A DNA stretch of 64,000 nt, from contig NW_022985560.1 of the NCBI RefSeq assembly GCF_010093815.1, positions 679,501-743,500 on the forward strand. The letters are read 5' to 3'. This stretch comes from Pseudovirgaria hyperparasitica. Lineage: Eukaryota; Ascomycota; Dothideomycetes; Acrospermales; Acrospermaceae. Numbering within the stretch: the stretch's first letter is position 1; each line of letters starts with the position of its first letter. A model generated the notes under the pieces. It was not told the origin of the DNA, did no database searches, and saw only the letters and a program-made list of their open reading frames with translations. Shown piece by piece: positions 1 to 10,855 of the stretch. A program made the position numbers and the translations under genes.

Positions 1-922
1 CCTAAGATGGCCAAGCGCATGTATAAGGATTTCAGCACTCAACCATACTTCCAAAACCAGACTTCCGAGCGTGTCTCAAACCTCACAGAAGGGATTATGT
101 ACAATAAGGCTCGAGAACGTGTAGTTGGGCAGAGACAAGTTTCTATGGCCCTCATCCTCTGCTCTTCAGCTCCAACTCCTCTTGCCATATTCACAGCCGA
201 AAGGGTTGATTATGTTGCCTTTGTGCTACCGAGGGTGTACTATCGTTCTTCCTGTTTGCATCTCACAAAGCTCTATCTCGAGATCGGAACTGGTCTTTGA
301 TGGCCTAGCACAGGTGAACCAGGCCCTCGGATTGGCGCACGCGCTTTGAACTGCCGACGACTATATGCGAAACCTTTGCCAGACCATCTAACGAATCTAC
401 CCCAAATACTTGAAGAGATAAAAGGACTACGCCAGTTGGGTGTCAAATTTGACAGGCTTTACGAATCGGGGAATTTGGCTTCAGCAAGATTTCACGATGT
501 CCTTTGGTGACAACTACTGGCCTCATCTGAGCTCCCTTACCCTTCGAGGAATGGATACGTCTAAGGAATTCATACTCCAGTTTCTTAGGAGTCACCGAAG
601 TTGTCTCAGAGACTTGCAGCTAAGCCATATGCAGCTTTGGAACAAAGCTTCATGGCTCCATTTGATTCCTCATCTGCGAAACATGCTCAGCCTACTGACG
701 GCGTGCATCAAAAACATCAGTACAAGACGTGGCGATGGACAAGGAGGGATAGGAGATTGGGCACATCGAGTTTATGACCATTCCGATGATTCTAAGAGTT
801 GGACGATTGGATACTGGGTTGTCAATAATGATACGGAAGAGAAGGCACTCGCAAAGTACATGGTCGATGGTGGAGTCCTCCCTGTGCTTAACAATAACTT
901 GTATGGTCTGGGTCCAGATTGA
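1..922 (+). pseudogene. F-box/LRR-like hypothetical gene, 3' part, possibly broken
   Basis: The last part (about 440-922) is open and reads like the C-terminal region of the large fungal families of F-box/leucine-rich hypothetical proteins: it holds a WPHLSSLTLRGM segment followed by a second leucine-rich unit (LRSHRSCLRDLQLSHMQLW), and ends in a stretch like EEKALAKYMVDGG before the stop at 920-922. The region 1-440 also carries protein-like stretches, but in different frames (one frame ends at 300, another carries QILEEIKGLRQLGVKFDRL near 395-460). No single splice pattern that I could find joins them. Either introns are cryptic or the copy is frameshifted. The beginning of the gene lies left of the window. 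The family match is from motif style only and the function (substrate recruitment to an SCF ubiquitin ligase, if the missing F-box exists) is inference. Confidence 0.4.
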
Positions 923-1053
923 AAAGGGTCTCATTCGTGTGACTGTCTTTGGCCACTACAACCACAAATCATAGGACATATCACCACGTACGGCCTCCAC
1001 CGACAAATACTATTAAACAGCAAAACCATTCCCAAATTTTCTCGCTGCAGAAC

Positions 1054-2181
1054 CTACTTCTTTGGCCGAACAGCCCCACTCCTCTGATCCTCCGTATTCT
1101 TCAACAAGGGCCTCAAAGAGTCTTTCTGAACTCGCTCCCACAATGACCCTTTACCATCTTCACGCCCCTTCTCATCCTCTTTACGAAACCACTCCTCGGC
1201 CGTCCTGATCCTTTCTGGATGGATCTCGTCTAACAACGCATAATCTCTCTTTATCAGCGGGTGCTCACCTCCACTTGCCTGCCACACACGCCAAAACCCG
1301 GTAAAATTATCTCTCATCGTCATCACCGCCGGATCGTCCACACTCGTGGCATATCCCGTAGGCAGATCCGTCGCCCTTGCCATCGGTCCCTCGCGCCAAT
1401 ACTCCTCAAACTCCGTCTCAACATACACCGCTGGATGCCCAGTCACCGTCTCGAAACCCTTCGCGAGATCCTCATATCGCAGGTGCCCAATCGCAACACC
1501 AAGATCCATCCCATCCGCCCTCTCCTCATTTGCAAACAACCAGCACACATACACCCCACAATCCTCCAGCGCAACATGCGCCACCGCCCCGTTTCCATCC
1601 ATACTCGCCGGCACCCGCCACGTCACCACCCCATCCTCCACCTGCGGCGTCATCAGCGTGCCTGCCGCAATCACCATCTCCATATACGGCCCAGTCGTAA
1701 ACAGCGCCGCCCTCATCCCCTTCTCCCTCACCGCCGCACTCGCTCTCTGCGTCAATATCCAGCTCCCCACCCGCCCCTTGCCATCATAATGTCCGCTCCG
1801 AATCTCCGCCCGAAACCCACTCATCGCATGCACATACTCCAGGTTGCCCCACACAAACATCTTGACCCCCTCCGCTAGTGCAATCTCCCAGGTGCGGATC
1901 CCCCAGTAGAGTTCGCCGGCCTCGCCGACGTTGAAACCGTCGATGTTGATGAATGCGCCGTGTGCGCCGCGCATGCCGCTGCGAAGAGAGGTCTCGGAGG
2001 TGAATGTGCCCTCATGTAGTGTCGTGTTGGGCAGGGCGAGGAGAGATTGGGCGCGTGGGGAGGTCGGGGTACGGGTGAGGACACGAAGGGTGTATAGGTT
2101 AGTGTGGGCGAGGGCATGGACGATAGGGAGGCCTTGGGCACCGGTGCCGCCGACGACGAAGATTATGGGCAGAGGTGACAT
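1054..2181 (-). CDS. NmrA-like NAD(P)-binding protein
   Basis: Single-exon gene of 375 aa. The ATG at 2181 is chosen because the protein then starts MSPLPIIFVVGGTGAQG, placing the beta-strand and glycine-rich dinucleotide loop (GGTGAQG, residues 11-17) right at the N-terminus; the open frame extends 37 codons further upstream without looking like protein. The layout fits the NmrA/HSCARG branch of atypical short-chain dehydrogenases, which bind NAD(P) with a Rossmann fold and often act as redox sensors or regulators rather than enzymes. The middle shows the family-like run KMFVWGNLEYV and TTGPYMEM, and the C-terminal third (EYWREGPMARATDLPTGYA onward) is the variable substrate-side domain. No Ser-Tyr-Lys catalytic triad is obvious, so a regulatory role is as likely as an isoflavone-reductase-type reaction. 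Its partner or substrate cannot be told from the sequence. Confidence 0.85.
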   Translation of the reverse strand: MSPLPIIFVVGGTGAQGLPIVHALAHTNLYTLRVLTRTPTSPRAQSLLALPNTTLHEGTFTSETSLRSGMRGAHGAFINIDGFNVGEAGELYWGIRTWEIALAEGVKMFVWGNLEYVHAMSGFRAEIRSGHYDGKGRVGSWILTQRASAAVREKGMRAALFTTGPYMEMVIAAGTLMTPQVEDGVVTWRVPASMDGNGAVAHVALEDCGVYVCWLFANEERADGMDLGVAIGHLRYEDLAKGFETVTGHPAVYVETEFEEYWREGPMARATDLPTGYATSVDDPAVMTMRDNFTGFWRVWQASGGEHPLIKRDYALLDEIHPERIRTAEEWFRKEDEKGREDGKGSLWERVQKDSLRPLLKNTEDQRSGAVRPKK

Positions 2182-3043
2182 TGCGTGGTACAGGATTGGT
2201 ATGGAATTGTTATGGTTGATAATATGGTCGGTTATATCTCTTTGAATCTTAAAATGGAGAGGTGTTCCGGAGTGGAAGATGGACGATGGCAATCGAAGAG
2301 CTGAAGTAGCGGGGCTGCATTATATGCATCTGGAACTCATACGATGGATGTAGGCACAAGCTTGAACTTCGTATCCATGCATGTTCATACTAATCACAAC
2401 CACATGAATTGCAAGATTGGCATACTAATCAGACCCATCGACGCAACACATGTTCGGCCGTAAGTCCCCATGATGCCTACAGATGGACATCTGTACAGCT
2501 TAGGAAGCTTCATTCGGAGCTTTGGCCTCTATATTCTTCTCGTGTATCTAATCTGCACTCACTCGGTATTCCAGGTGTTGAGTAATCTGTCTTGCCATAT
2601 GCAGTGCTACCCGTGGGTGTTGCTTACTATTCCTAAACGCCGGGGATTACAACCCAAACGCATCTTGTACGATGTTTGACAAATTCAGCCCGAGGCTAGA
2701 GACTATTATCATATGGCATGGGCGAGATAGGACTTTGGGCTCAACCCGAAAAATCAATATTTGATGAAACAGAATTGAGCGCAGTGAGAGAGGCTAGGAC
2801 GTAGGAGGTGAGGAGTATGAGTATGTATGAGGTGGCGCATAGATCAGATGTTGTAAGTGGTAGTGCCCTTTATGGACATCCTGTTTATAAGGTAAATTAT
2901 GTATTGCTATATACAGGAAAAACAGTCGGTGGACACACAAAGGATGATAGAACACTCTTGTACACACTGTTTTCACTCAAGATCTGCCCTATTCAGACTC
3001 GAGGAGCAGTACCCAAGGGATCTGCTGTGGAACTTACACAAAC
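2182..3043. other. Intergenic, no gene seen
   Basis: About 860 bases between the NmrA-like gene (transcribed leftward from 2181) and the stop of the secreted-protein gene at 3044. Open frames here are short (69-80 codons), lack family motifs and are not joined by plausible introns. It should hold the promoter of the NmrA-like gene and the 3' end of the neighbour; no clear TATA box or repeat stands out. Confidence 0.6.
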
Positions 3044-3760
3044 TCAATAATGTTTACACTTCAACCTCTTAGATGGCTCCCGCCGCCTTCTCCAGCAAAA
3101 ATTGTCGTTGTCCCAAGTTGTATAACCGTAGGATGCCTTCCATGGCTCCATGGCGAAATAACCCGCATTGTTCCCGCACTTGTACTTCACTGCGGCCATC
3201 ATGAGTACAAGGTCCTCGGGATGGATGGTCTGTCCACAGCCATAGTCACAGGCAAATGCTTTAGCTTCGGCATAACGGAAATCCACTCTGCGTTTGAATT
3301 CTGTCCCATTATGTCCAAACAATGCTGCCCACTTGAGTGTCCTATTGACAGCGTTCATGATCTGGAATTCATCAAGTCTTTGCTTCTCGCATCGAACGTA
3401 TCCATCTTGTAGATGTCGGGGTAGCCTCCAGTGGTCAAATACGTGTGTGAATTCCCTCCAGAGAGCGGTGCTGTCTTCTGCAGCGAATGCATCGTAGAGT
3501 GCCAACGCCATGCGTTTGGGGCGATGGGCAATGTTGCGAAGATATTGTCTGAAATCTTGGTATACTCCGTGCGCCCATTGGCCGGCGACTTGGTTCCATG
3601 ATCTGGAGGCGCTTTCCCATGACTCCATGGAGTCTGCCAAGTAGTCGGCGCCCTCCGCCCATAAGTCGTGGGGCCCGGCGGGAGGAACGGGTTCGCGGGG
3701 AGCGGCGACGACTATGCCGCTGACGGCCGTCATAGCAATGAGAGTGTTTAAAACCCGCAT
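3044..3760 (-). CDS. Small secreted cysteine-containing protein, candidate effector
   Basis: Single-exon gene of 238 aa. Residues 1-20 form a typical signal peptide (MRVLNTLIAMTAVSGIVVAA) with likely cleavage after the alanines. The mature part has six cysteines, all in the second half (RCEKQ, FACDYGCG, YKCGN, FCWRR, LKCKHY), an even number compatible with three disulfides, and two N-glycosylation sequons (NRT, NGT). It is rich in tryptophan and basic at the C-terminus. I recognise no enzyme family. Secreted, cysteine-paired proteins of this size without a catalytic domain are often called candidate effectors, but function here is unknown. A TATA-like element lies about 75 bases upstream of the ATG. 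The neighbourhood (cellulase gene, gene-poor DNA) fits an accessory, host- or substrate-facing role. Confidence 0.75.
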   Translation of the reverse strand: MRVLNTLIAMTAVSGIVVAAPREPVPPAGPHDLWAEGADYLADSMESWESASRSWNQVAGQWAHGVYQDFRQYLRNIAHRPKRMALALYDAFAAEDSTALWREFTHVFDHWRLPRHLQDGYVRCEKQRLDEFQIMNAVNRTLKWAALFGHNGTEFKRRVDFRYAEAKAFACDYGCGQTIHPEDLVLMMAAVKYKCGNNAGYFAMEPWKASYGYTTWDNDNFCWRRRREPSKRLKCKHY

Positions 3761-5401
3761 AGCAGAGATTAAAGTGATTGACAGACTTCCTGTTTGTCTC
3801 TGTTACATACTCGAGAACCATTTAGTTGCCTTTATATGTTTTTATGGGCGAGGGAATTGTACACCGGTCTAATGACTACATACTTCATTCTGTCGCTCTA
3901 ACATTCGATCATAGATCATGACCAGCGGTCATTGGACCCATGTCCATCAGGTTTTGAACATGTATGTAACTAGCAGTACTGAGGCATTAAAGCTATGGCG
4001 GGAGCTCCGCTGACAAGATACAGTCGTCTTAGATTTTCGACTTGCTGCCGATTCAACATCGTACGAATTTAGATTTTGCTTTCGGGATTTCTCAAACCAT
4101 CTACCCTTCCACTACCTTCTGCGTACCGAATAGGGCTTTCTAAACAAGCCAAGCTAGGCAGAAGAGTTTGAGTTGATTGCGCTGGTTATATATAGAGACA
4201 CAGTCGGTTTGACATTAGCGTGGAGTCTCAACCAATGAAGTGAACCGAGCTTCAATTGCCCCACTCGTCGTACAGACCAGGAGAGGATCATTCACGAATA
4301 TAAAACCCCTCAGAAAAGTGGGTTTGCTACTTGACAATTGCCCAAAATGATTGATTTCTCACTCCAATCTCACTTAGTGCAAAAATATCTGGGATACATT
4401 CATCCATGGTCCGGTCGACTGGAATGCTTCTGCAGGTAAGCTAGGCTTGTATTGCTCGTATTTTGTTTGCAAAACTCTGCTCCGTTTTGAGCACGGACAC
4501 TGCAACTGACTACACACAAATTATAATTCTTATAAGAGCGTGAGGTCCGCCCCCATCAAATTGCAGGTATATCATACCATGAAACTGGATGAGCTGAACA
4601 TCTGACATTCTAGATAGCTCTGTTTTGCAGCCTCTCTACAGGACCACGCCTCAACCTTTTAACCGCGCATAAGATTATAACTCTATAGATGTGTCGAGCA
4701 GAACGCTCCAGAGCGAACAGGTTGATCGAATTCACACATTCGGGTACTCTTCATAGTTCAGACTGGTGCATGCAACCATGATCGTCTGTAGCTGGTCTGC
4801 GCCATTATGTTTTATCTCTACGGGCAAAGCTCCTTGGGCTGCAACATCGACAACAAGATCAATGCAACTAGATATATTCTGTCCAAAAGTGTCACTCAAG
4901 TTGGAGCCCGTTGCATTTGACCTAAGCATTATCATAGAAGCGGGCACTCAAAGCGCGTATCCGTCCTCTGTGAGCGTCCATGGCTCATTCCACGCCTGCT
5001 AGCAACTGTGAGAGGTATTTACAGATTCTGCTCGTGTGAGCCGATGGGTTGGATATGTGGCCAGTGTGCGTGATATCGCTGACTGCGACTTGTCATAACT
5101 ACATGCGCACGACCGGTGGAAAGTGCCTACTCACTTCGCATCTCACGATATTTGAAGCAAGCGCCAGGCGAGGTAGACGTTCTTTCGCCCCCATGAATAA
5201 ACTGCTATTAGACGTTCTTAAGATCTGTCTGCTACCATGAAGACCCTTGAAGGACAACTAGGAGATGATGTAGCATCATAACACTCCCGGGGCTCTTCTC
5301 AGCAGACCATTAGGACTCTAGGATTTACTACCTACCCATCACTGTCCAGAACGTTAGAATCCAATCTCGATTCCAAGATCCGAGCAACGTCATAGTAGAA
5401 G
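3761..5401. other. Intergenic; one 71-codon orphan frame
   Basis: AT-leaning DNA of about 1.6 kb with no convincing gene. One minus-strand frame at 4732-4947 (71 aa, starting MPASMIMLRSN, three Asn-X-Ser/Thr sequons) looks slightly protein-like but has no signal peptide, no family motif and no clear partner exon. The remainder has short frames only. The part just left of 5402 is the 3' flank of the Myb-like gene. Confidence 0.5.
3831..3840 (-). promoter_or_regulatory. TATA-like box of the secreted-protein gene
   Basis: On the minus strand the sequence reads ACATATAAAG, 71-80 bases upstream of the start codon at 3760. Position and sequence fit a core TATA element, expected for a strongly regulated secreted-protein gene. 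No experimental support. Confidence 0.4.
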
Positions 5402-5953
5402 TTAGACATCCTCCTCAGCATCAGAGACCGGAGCCTCCTTCTTAACGCCAGCCCTTTTACTCTTCTTCTTCGGAGACTCGCTACCATGATCCAACTCAGC
5501 CTCATCAACCTCTTCCTTGACCTCCTCATCATCCTCATCAACGACAGATTTTGAACGCTTTCCTTTCGCCGACTTGGGCGTCGCAGGGGCCTTCTTGGCA
5601 CGCGTCTTCTTGGGCGTTGCAGGGGCTGAACTGTTTGCATCCGGAGGCGTACCATCGCCAGCCGTAGCACCCAGAGCGCGGAGTTTTGCAATGCGGTGTG
5701 TGATGGCTTTGGGTGTACACTCTGTTGCCAAGTCAGCGCTTTGTAGGACGAGAACAGGGATGCATTGCAAGGACGAAAACGGGAAGCTGTCGTGGATGTG
5801 AAGCTGGCATGAGGAGGTGAAGAGAGAAAACATACCTGGACCCATCTCTGTCGCAATACGCTTCAAAATGTCTGCGCTGAGTGAGAGCTTGCTCTCGCGC
5901 AGTAGCAAGCTGAAGAGCTTGGCTTCGGTGGCTGTGTCCCAGTTCATAGGCAT
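5402..5953 (-). CDS. Small Myb-like N-terminus with basic/acidic nuclear tail
   Basis: Two exons, 5953-5836 and 5721-5402, joined over a 114-nt intron with a GTATGT donor and CAACAG acceptor; the product is 145 aa. The intron is required: the spliced sequence reads TEMGPECTPKAITHRIAKLR, restoring a short helix-turn-helix of the Myb/SANT-like kind seen at the N-terminus of many fungal orphan nuclear proteins (MNWDTATEAKLF...). Residues 60-145 are low complexity: lysine/alanine/proline repeats (ATPKKTRAKKAPATPKSAKG, reminiscent of histone H1 or AT-hook tails), then an acidic block (DEDDEEVKEEVDEAELD) and a second basic patch (PKKKSKRAGVKK) usable as a nuclear localisation signal. Likely chromatin-associated; specific role unknown. 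Start could also be the second Met, two codons later. Confidence 0.75.
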   Translation of the reverse strand: MPMNWDTATEAKLFSLLLRESKLSLSADILKRIATEMGPGMFSLFTSSCQLHIHDSFPFSSLQCIPVLVLQSADLATECTPKAITHRIAKLRALGATAGDGTPPDANSSAPATPKKTRAKKAPATPKSAKGKRSKSVVDEDDEEVKEEVDEAELDHGSESPKKKSKRAGVKKEAPVSDAEEDV

Positions 5954-6555
5954 CTTGTCAGATTCGATTATAATGGCCGTTGGGAGTGGCTGTGGGTTGT
6001 ATCAGCTAGCATTCCTGATACCTAGTGTACAGGTAAGCTATGGATCTCTAGACATACCTGAAGAAGGCCGAAAGATTGGCTGGTAACTTCGGAGAGGTGG
6101 TTGTGAACAGTAAGTAACAGGTTGCGCCGACAAGGTGGAGGGTGTAGTAAAGAGAGGAAGAAGGGTACGGTATTGAGGTGCGGAGTATTTAGGGTGACCA
6201 GTCCGGGCGGCCTCTAGGAAAGGAGTGGTCAGAGATTGAATGGCAGGCTAGACGAGATGAAGAGGGCTGTCATGAGATCAGTGGCCGAAGTGATACATCA
6301 AACAATGTTGATGCAGGTTGATTGCCGAGTGGACTGGCAATTCACTTCACCTCGCTAACAGTGAATCGGGGCCTCTATAGATAATTATAAATGTACGGTT
6401 TCCTCTATCTCAAGAGCAATGTACAGTGTGAACGAGTGTATTTGTTGTTTATCTACATCATTCGTGACATGATCTGCGTTGTACAGTTCAGGAACTATGG
6501 TCTAAAAACGTTGAGGCTCCACGAGCTCTCCGACCCACACTTGGAGTTGAACCTC
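5954..6555. other. Intergenic, no gene seen
   Basis: About 600 bases between the promoter side of the Myb-like gene and the 3' end of the cellobiohydrolase gene. No open frame with protein character, no repeat of note. Confidence 0.6.
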
Positions 6556-8229
6556 CTACAAAGCCTTGAATGTCGAACCGATTGGTCCAAACCTGATGTT
6601 GGAGAAAGTCACTGATGCGCCCGGCGAGTTCTTCTCGACATCAGCTGGAACACCAGAAGACGTGGAACATGTCCCGCGGTCATATCCAGGGCCAGACTTA
6701 TCCCTAATAGCTGATTAGCACCCACCCAGCACCGTGAAACTTTTCTATCACTTACGTAGGATACGTTGAATCCAACCACAGCATGTTCGAGTAATGATCG
6801 TCCCACAAGCTCATGACAAGCACCATACCTCTACTCATAGCACTGCTCATGCTCGCCATACCACCCTTGTCCTTGAACGTGTAGGTATCTCCAAACGCAG
6901 CCTTCTGTGCATCACAAAATGATGTGGTGATGCTGTTACCGGTGACATTGGGGATCTTCGATTGTGAGTTGGCAATTGTCTTGCCGTTCTGCACGTAGAA
7001 GCGCTTGATCTCGGTCAGGGGTGACCCGATGAACTGAGTTACGACAGTCATCTTGGACTTTGTGTCAACGGTCTTCCCAGGGCCATAAAAGGAGGTGTCG
7101 CCCATGCGGTATGAGTTGAAATCGCAGCCGTCGGGATCGCCTAGTGATATATGCGTTAGCTACTTGTCATGTTCGTTGCATGCTGATGCACTGTTACTGG
7201 AATGGAAGGGTCATACAGTTCCCAGCGTAGCGATCAGCGGAGTATGTTCCTCCGCAAGAGTCGCCGCTGCAGATGGACGGCCCCACAGGTGTGCACGAGT
7301 GCGGTGTAAATGCCGTAGAGATGCTGTTGGCTTCCCAGCTGTCCGGATAATCAGCACACGACTTTCAGCCAAATCTTCCGGAAGACTCACACATCCATCT
7401 CGGCGCAACAAGAGCCTTTACCGCCGACACCAGCATTTGCATCGTTCGAGGAAGCCGTCCAACCTTCAACATTTCCCTAGGTCAAGCATTAGCATAGGAT
7501 CGCGAATCAAAGTGAGAAAAATTTGGAAGAAGGAGTATTGTCGACAAGCAAATTAGTCTTACCTCACCCCCGATGAACTTCAAGTCACGAGGACACTGAG
7601 CGTCGCAGTACCCAGTACCATACTTTGCCCCAGCTTTGTTCGTGCTGTATTTACTCATACCACCATCAGCATCCATAGCCACAAAGTAGAGAGCCTGTGT
7701 ATGCTGTCAGCCATGACTTCTCAGACAACATATAAACACTCACCCCGTTCAATCCGCAAGGCAGTCCACTCAAATCCACATCAAACGTAAATTCATTGTT
7801 CAACAGATTGAACATCTTATACTTCGTATCGCTCTCCATAAGATAAGTTCTGCTGCCAATGTTCGTGCTGTACTGGCCTTTGGTCACCAACGTTAGTTTC
7901 AGACTATCGCCACCGGTCGTGATGCCGTAAGTTCCCGAGTAGTCAGCCCCGTCAAGCGCACAGTTGCTGGCGCAGGATTTGTTATCGGGACAGGCGGTCT
8001 TGTTCCATTCGTTGCCCGTGTAGCAGTTGGTGTAGCCGCCTTTATCATGCAGCCAGCGCCAGTTGGCATCAAGGACAACCTTGCCGGAGTTGGATGTGCA
8101 GCTGGTGCCACCGGTGCCTGTACATGATTTCCAGGTCATACCGGGATGTGTTTCGGCCAGTTGAGTGCCGACGAGCTGGGCGTGGACGCTGCTCAGCAGC
8201 GCTGAAGCGAGGGTGAAGCGTTGATACAT
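6556..8229 (-). CDS. GH7 cellobiohydrolase (Cel7A/CBH I type), no carbohydrate-binding module
   Basis: Six exons: 8229-7744, 7694-7563, 7476-7391, 7338-7217, 7140-6756 and 6703-6556; introns of 49-86 nt. The product is 452 aa: signal peptide of about 18 residues ([18 protein letters not shown]), then one complete glycoside hydrolase family 7 domain. The hallmark CCAEMDVWEANS is present; Glu232 (nucleophile), Asp234 and Glu237 (acid/base) correspond to the ExDxxE triad of Trichoderma Cel7A. Other family segments include [58 protein letters not shown] and the end [16 protein letters not shown]. There is no linker or CBM1 after it, so this is a single-domain enzyme. It attacks crystalline cellulose processively from reducing ends, releasing cellobiose outside the cell. 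Such genes are normally induced on cellulose and glucose-repressed; a TATA box sits about 75 bases upstream. Unusually intron-rich for the family. Confidence 0.95.
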
Positions 8230-8302
8230 TGTGATATGATAGCGTGGTCCTCGATTGATCTGTAGATAGGAAAGACCAGAAAGATTCTGCGTGAGGTACC
8301 AC

Positions 8303-8312
8303 TATATATAAT
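8303..8312 (-). promoter_or_regulatory. TATA box of the cellobiohydrolase gene
   Basis: The minus strand reads TTATATATAG about 75-83 bases upstream of the ATG at 8229, a strong match to a core TATA element at the expected distance for a highly inducible secreted-enzyme gene. Confidence 0.5.
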
Positions 8313-9775
8313 GGATAATAAGCATCTTCTGAAAGGTACTTGTCATGTTATGATATGCCAATGCGGCTTAAGATCATTCCCCTGGTCGTCCTCTATATCA
8401 AGGGTATGCGGGACGGTATTTCCGGGACACTGTAATCAGGAACGGCCTGTAAGAGCCGCAGGAGATATTGGAGCTCATCTGCTAAGAATTGTTGTTGATC
8501 CGACGGTCCACTATTGATGAAATCTATCTCGGTTGGATGTAAAGGAACACTGGACAGCATTAGGATCTACAGACTGGGACACTCAAGTTGAATAACATAC
8601 ACAGTCACGCGTAGTTAAGCGTCAACAGAGGCCATTGTGTTCAAGACATCGTCGCATGCTTTGCCACAAGATGTGAACCAGAATATCTTTTTCAATATCC
8701 CTCGTATCCTCCTGATTAGTCTGATTAATCGCAATCAAAGAATCGTGGCTGACCATTGCTTTTGAGGAGATGGGCGTTTCAGTTGACCGATTGGTGGATA
8801 TTAAAGACATGGGATCATCGGAGGTCTCTAAGAGCTTCAATTTGATTGATGTGGAGTGTGGAGGTGGCCACGTGTGTCTGCCGGATAAACTGAGAGAGCA
8901 GCTGTGCATATATGCGTACCTGAACCATTTGTCAAATATGTGTCTGGAGACGTCTCGTCTTCTCATCCATATAGACACGACTAGTTTTGCAGCTTGCGGA
9001 GATAACGTGTATATTCTGTACTCGCGGAGACAGCGCATGCCTGAGATGAGAGTAAGAAATCAATACCAGGCTCATAGATAGAGACATGACATGGCTCTTC
9101 CTTCTAGAGTATGGAAAGTATCAGTGACAATGTGGTAATGATGTGCAATCATGCCTAGCTCTCCCTAGGTGAGCCATGGTCACAGCAGATTATTCAAGCA
9201 CTGTGCTTGAATTGATATGCCTGTCGCGTGTAGTCCAACGTGAAGTTTTGCGGATTGCCCGTCAGGATAGACACAGCAAGTTTACGCTGCCTTCAACAAG
9301 CATCTACCGAACAGTCAGTACCTGATAGACGTCATGCAGGTTCATAGCGTAAGGTTGATGAGAAGTTAAATGAGAGGAAAAAGTAGTGCAGTGATAGCGG
9401 CAGGGATCGGCATGAAGAACGCATATGACTTTGCAGGAAGTGTGAGTTGTAATTCTCATTACCAGCGAGGCTAGAAAACACCATGCGTATTAGAGATTAT
9501 CGAGGCCAACCTCACGGTCAGGGGACTCACCATGATGTATTGCTTGGCCAGATGGATTGGAGAACCCCGCCTTTCAATTAACCGGAAGACTTAGGCTGGC
9601 CCAGAAGAAATACCTTCGCACTTAAAGACGTTCCTCTTATCCACGATTGTCATAGTCAGCTTGGTGATGACTGCAGTGACGGACCGCGTTCCATAGAGCA
9701 TCCTTGGCCTGCGAGTGACTCTACACTGTGAGGGATGTCAAGGCAAATGATGATCAAAGCGACTTCTTTTATCAA
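8313..9775. other. Intergenic, promoter of GH7 gene and unassigned DNA
   Basis: The first few hundred bases should be the cellobiohydrolase promoter. A minus-strand frame at 8622-9038 (138 codons with an ATG) overlaps a plus-strand frame at 8770-9081; neither shows family motifs, a signal peptide or convincing splice partners, so I call neither. The rest (9040-9775) contains only short frames. Confidence 0.5.
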
Positions 9776-10021
9776 TCATTGAACCATGTCGGAGTTCTCC
9801 CTCTTGACTGCATGCATCAGCGGCGTCAGACTGTCGTGATCTTCTCGATCGACTTTCAGGTCATAGCGGAGCAGCAACTTGCATTTATCCTGAATGGATG
9901 TTTCTACGGCGAAGCAGAGACCAAGGGAACGTGAGAGAGACGATCCATCCATGCTAGGCGACTTCAGCTTACAAGGGTAGAAATTAGCGCCACAGCTGCC
10001 GTGCAACACATGGATCTTCAT
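9776..10021 (-). pseudogene. Ankyrin-repeat relic
   Basis: A short minus-strand frame contains KLLLRYDLKVDREDHDSLTP followed by LMHAVKRENSDMVQ, which fits the ankyrin consensus (…LLL..-D.N..D..G.TPLM.A...G...-V..LL). The stop comes right after MVQ, exactly where the next helix (LLI.) should follow; reading on past the TGA in the same frame gives LIKE, as expected of an ankyrin helix, and then decays. No start, upstream repeats or continuing repeats are found. This looks like the remains of a larger ankyrin gene. The TGA could derive from CGA by a C-to-T change such as repeat-induced point mutation, but one site proves nothing. Confidence 0.4.
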
Positions 10022-10855
10022 TAATTAGCATAAATTTATTTTGTGCCCCTATCTACTGTGACATGTTCTCGTCGACTTGCTTCCTTTTGAAATGGTATGG
10101 AATTCTTTAGGTCGCCCTCGGCTTGGCCAATCCGACGAGCCTTGATAACAGCCTTATTTTCAGTGAGCTCAACCGGCTTCCAACCTTTTTCTTAGTTATG
10201 TAAATCGTATGCTGGAGTTTCTTTCACTGTAGGTATTAGTCTACTAGCACGATAGTTACCAGGTTCCACATTCTCTATCCACTGATTTCCCTCTCACATA
10301 ATCAGCATGTTCACCAATTTGAAACTATTATGTCGAGACTTGACCACGATACACTAAAGAATCAAATATGTGATCAATTTTTGAAGTACGTCATGCAGTC
10401 TCTCGGCTGTTTAGTAGAGCGTTCGTAGCTTGGAGCCTTGGGCTACTCTAAGCTCTACGAGAAGTATTGAAGCAGAAACCAGCAATGGCACGGATCTGGC
10501 ACGCAAAAACTTGGTCTGCTGTTCCGAATCTATCAAACTCAAATAATCTTTTATGTTCGACCTACCCCAAATAATCAACATCTCAAAGAGAAGCCAATCA
10601 GGCGCATGTAGTGTTTGTGCTTTTTGTTGCCCCGCCCTACCCAATCAAATCCCGCCCTAACTCACCCGTTTCCAGCGATACTAATCGTCATCTTTTGGAA
10701 ACCTCAACACCACGCTTACAGCATCGTGATCCCATGAAAGATAGACCCAACGATCATTCCTCTAGACGCTTGGAGGTCGCAGGTCGATTTCATAGCACCG
10801 ATCAGCACGATGACATCCTATCTATGTAATCAAATTAAATGCTCCCCTGTGCAAG
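10022..10855. other. Intergenic, no gene seen
   Basis: AT-rich DNA of about 830 bases before the methyltransferase gene. Only short frames; no repeat or clear promoter element recognised. Confidence 0.6.

Noticed and set aside
1261-1878. Plus-strand frames of 107-205 codons antisense to the NmrA-like gene
   Set aside because: They are shadows of GC-rich coding DNA: His/Pro/Arg-rich with no motif, and the minus strand encodes a clear Rossmann protein.
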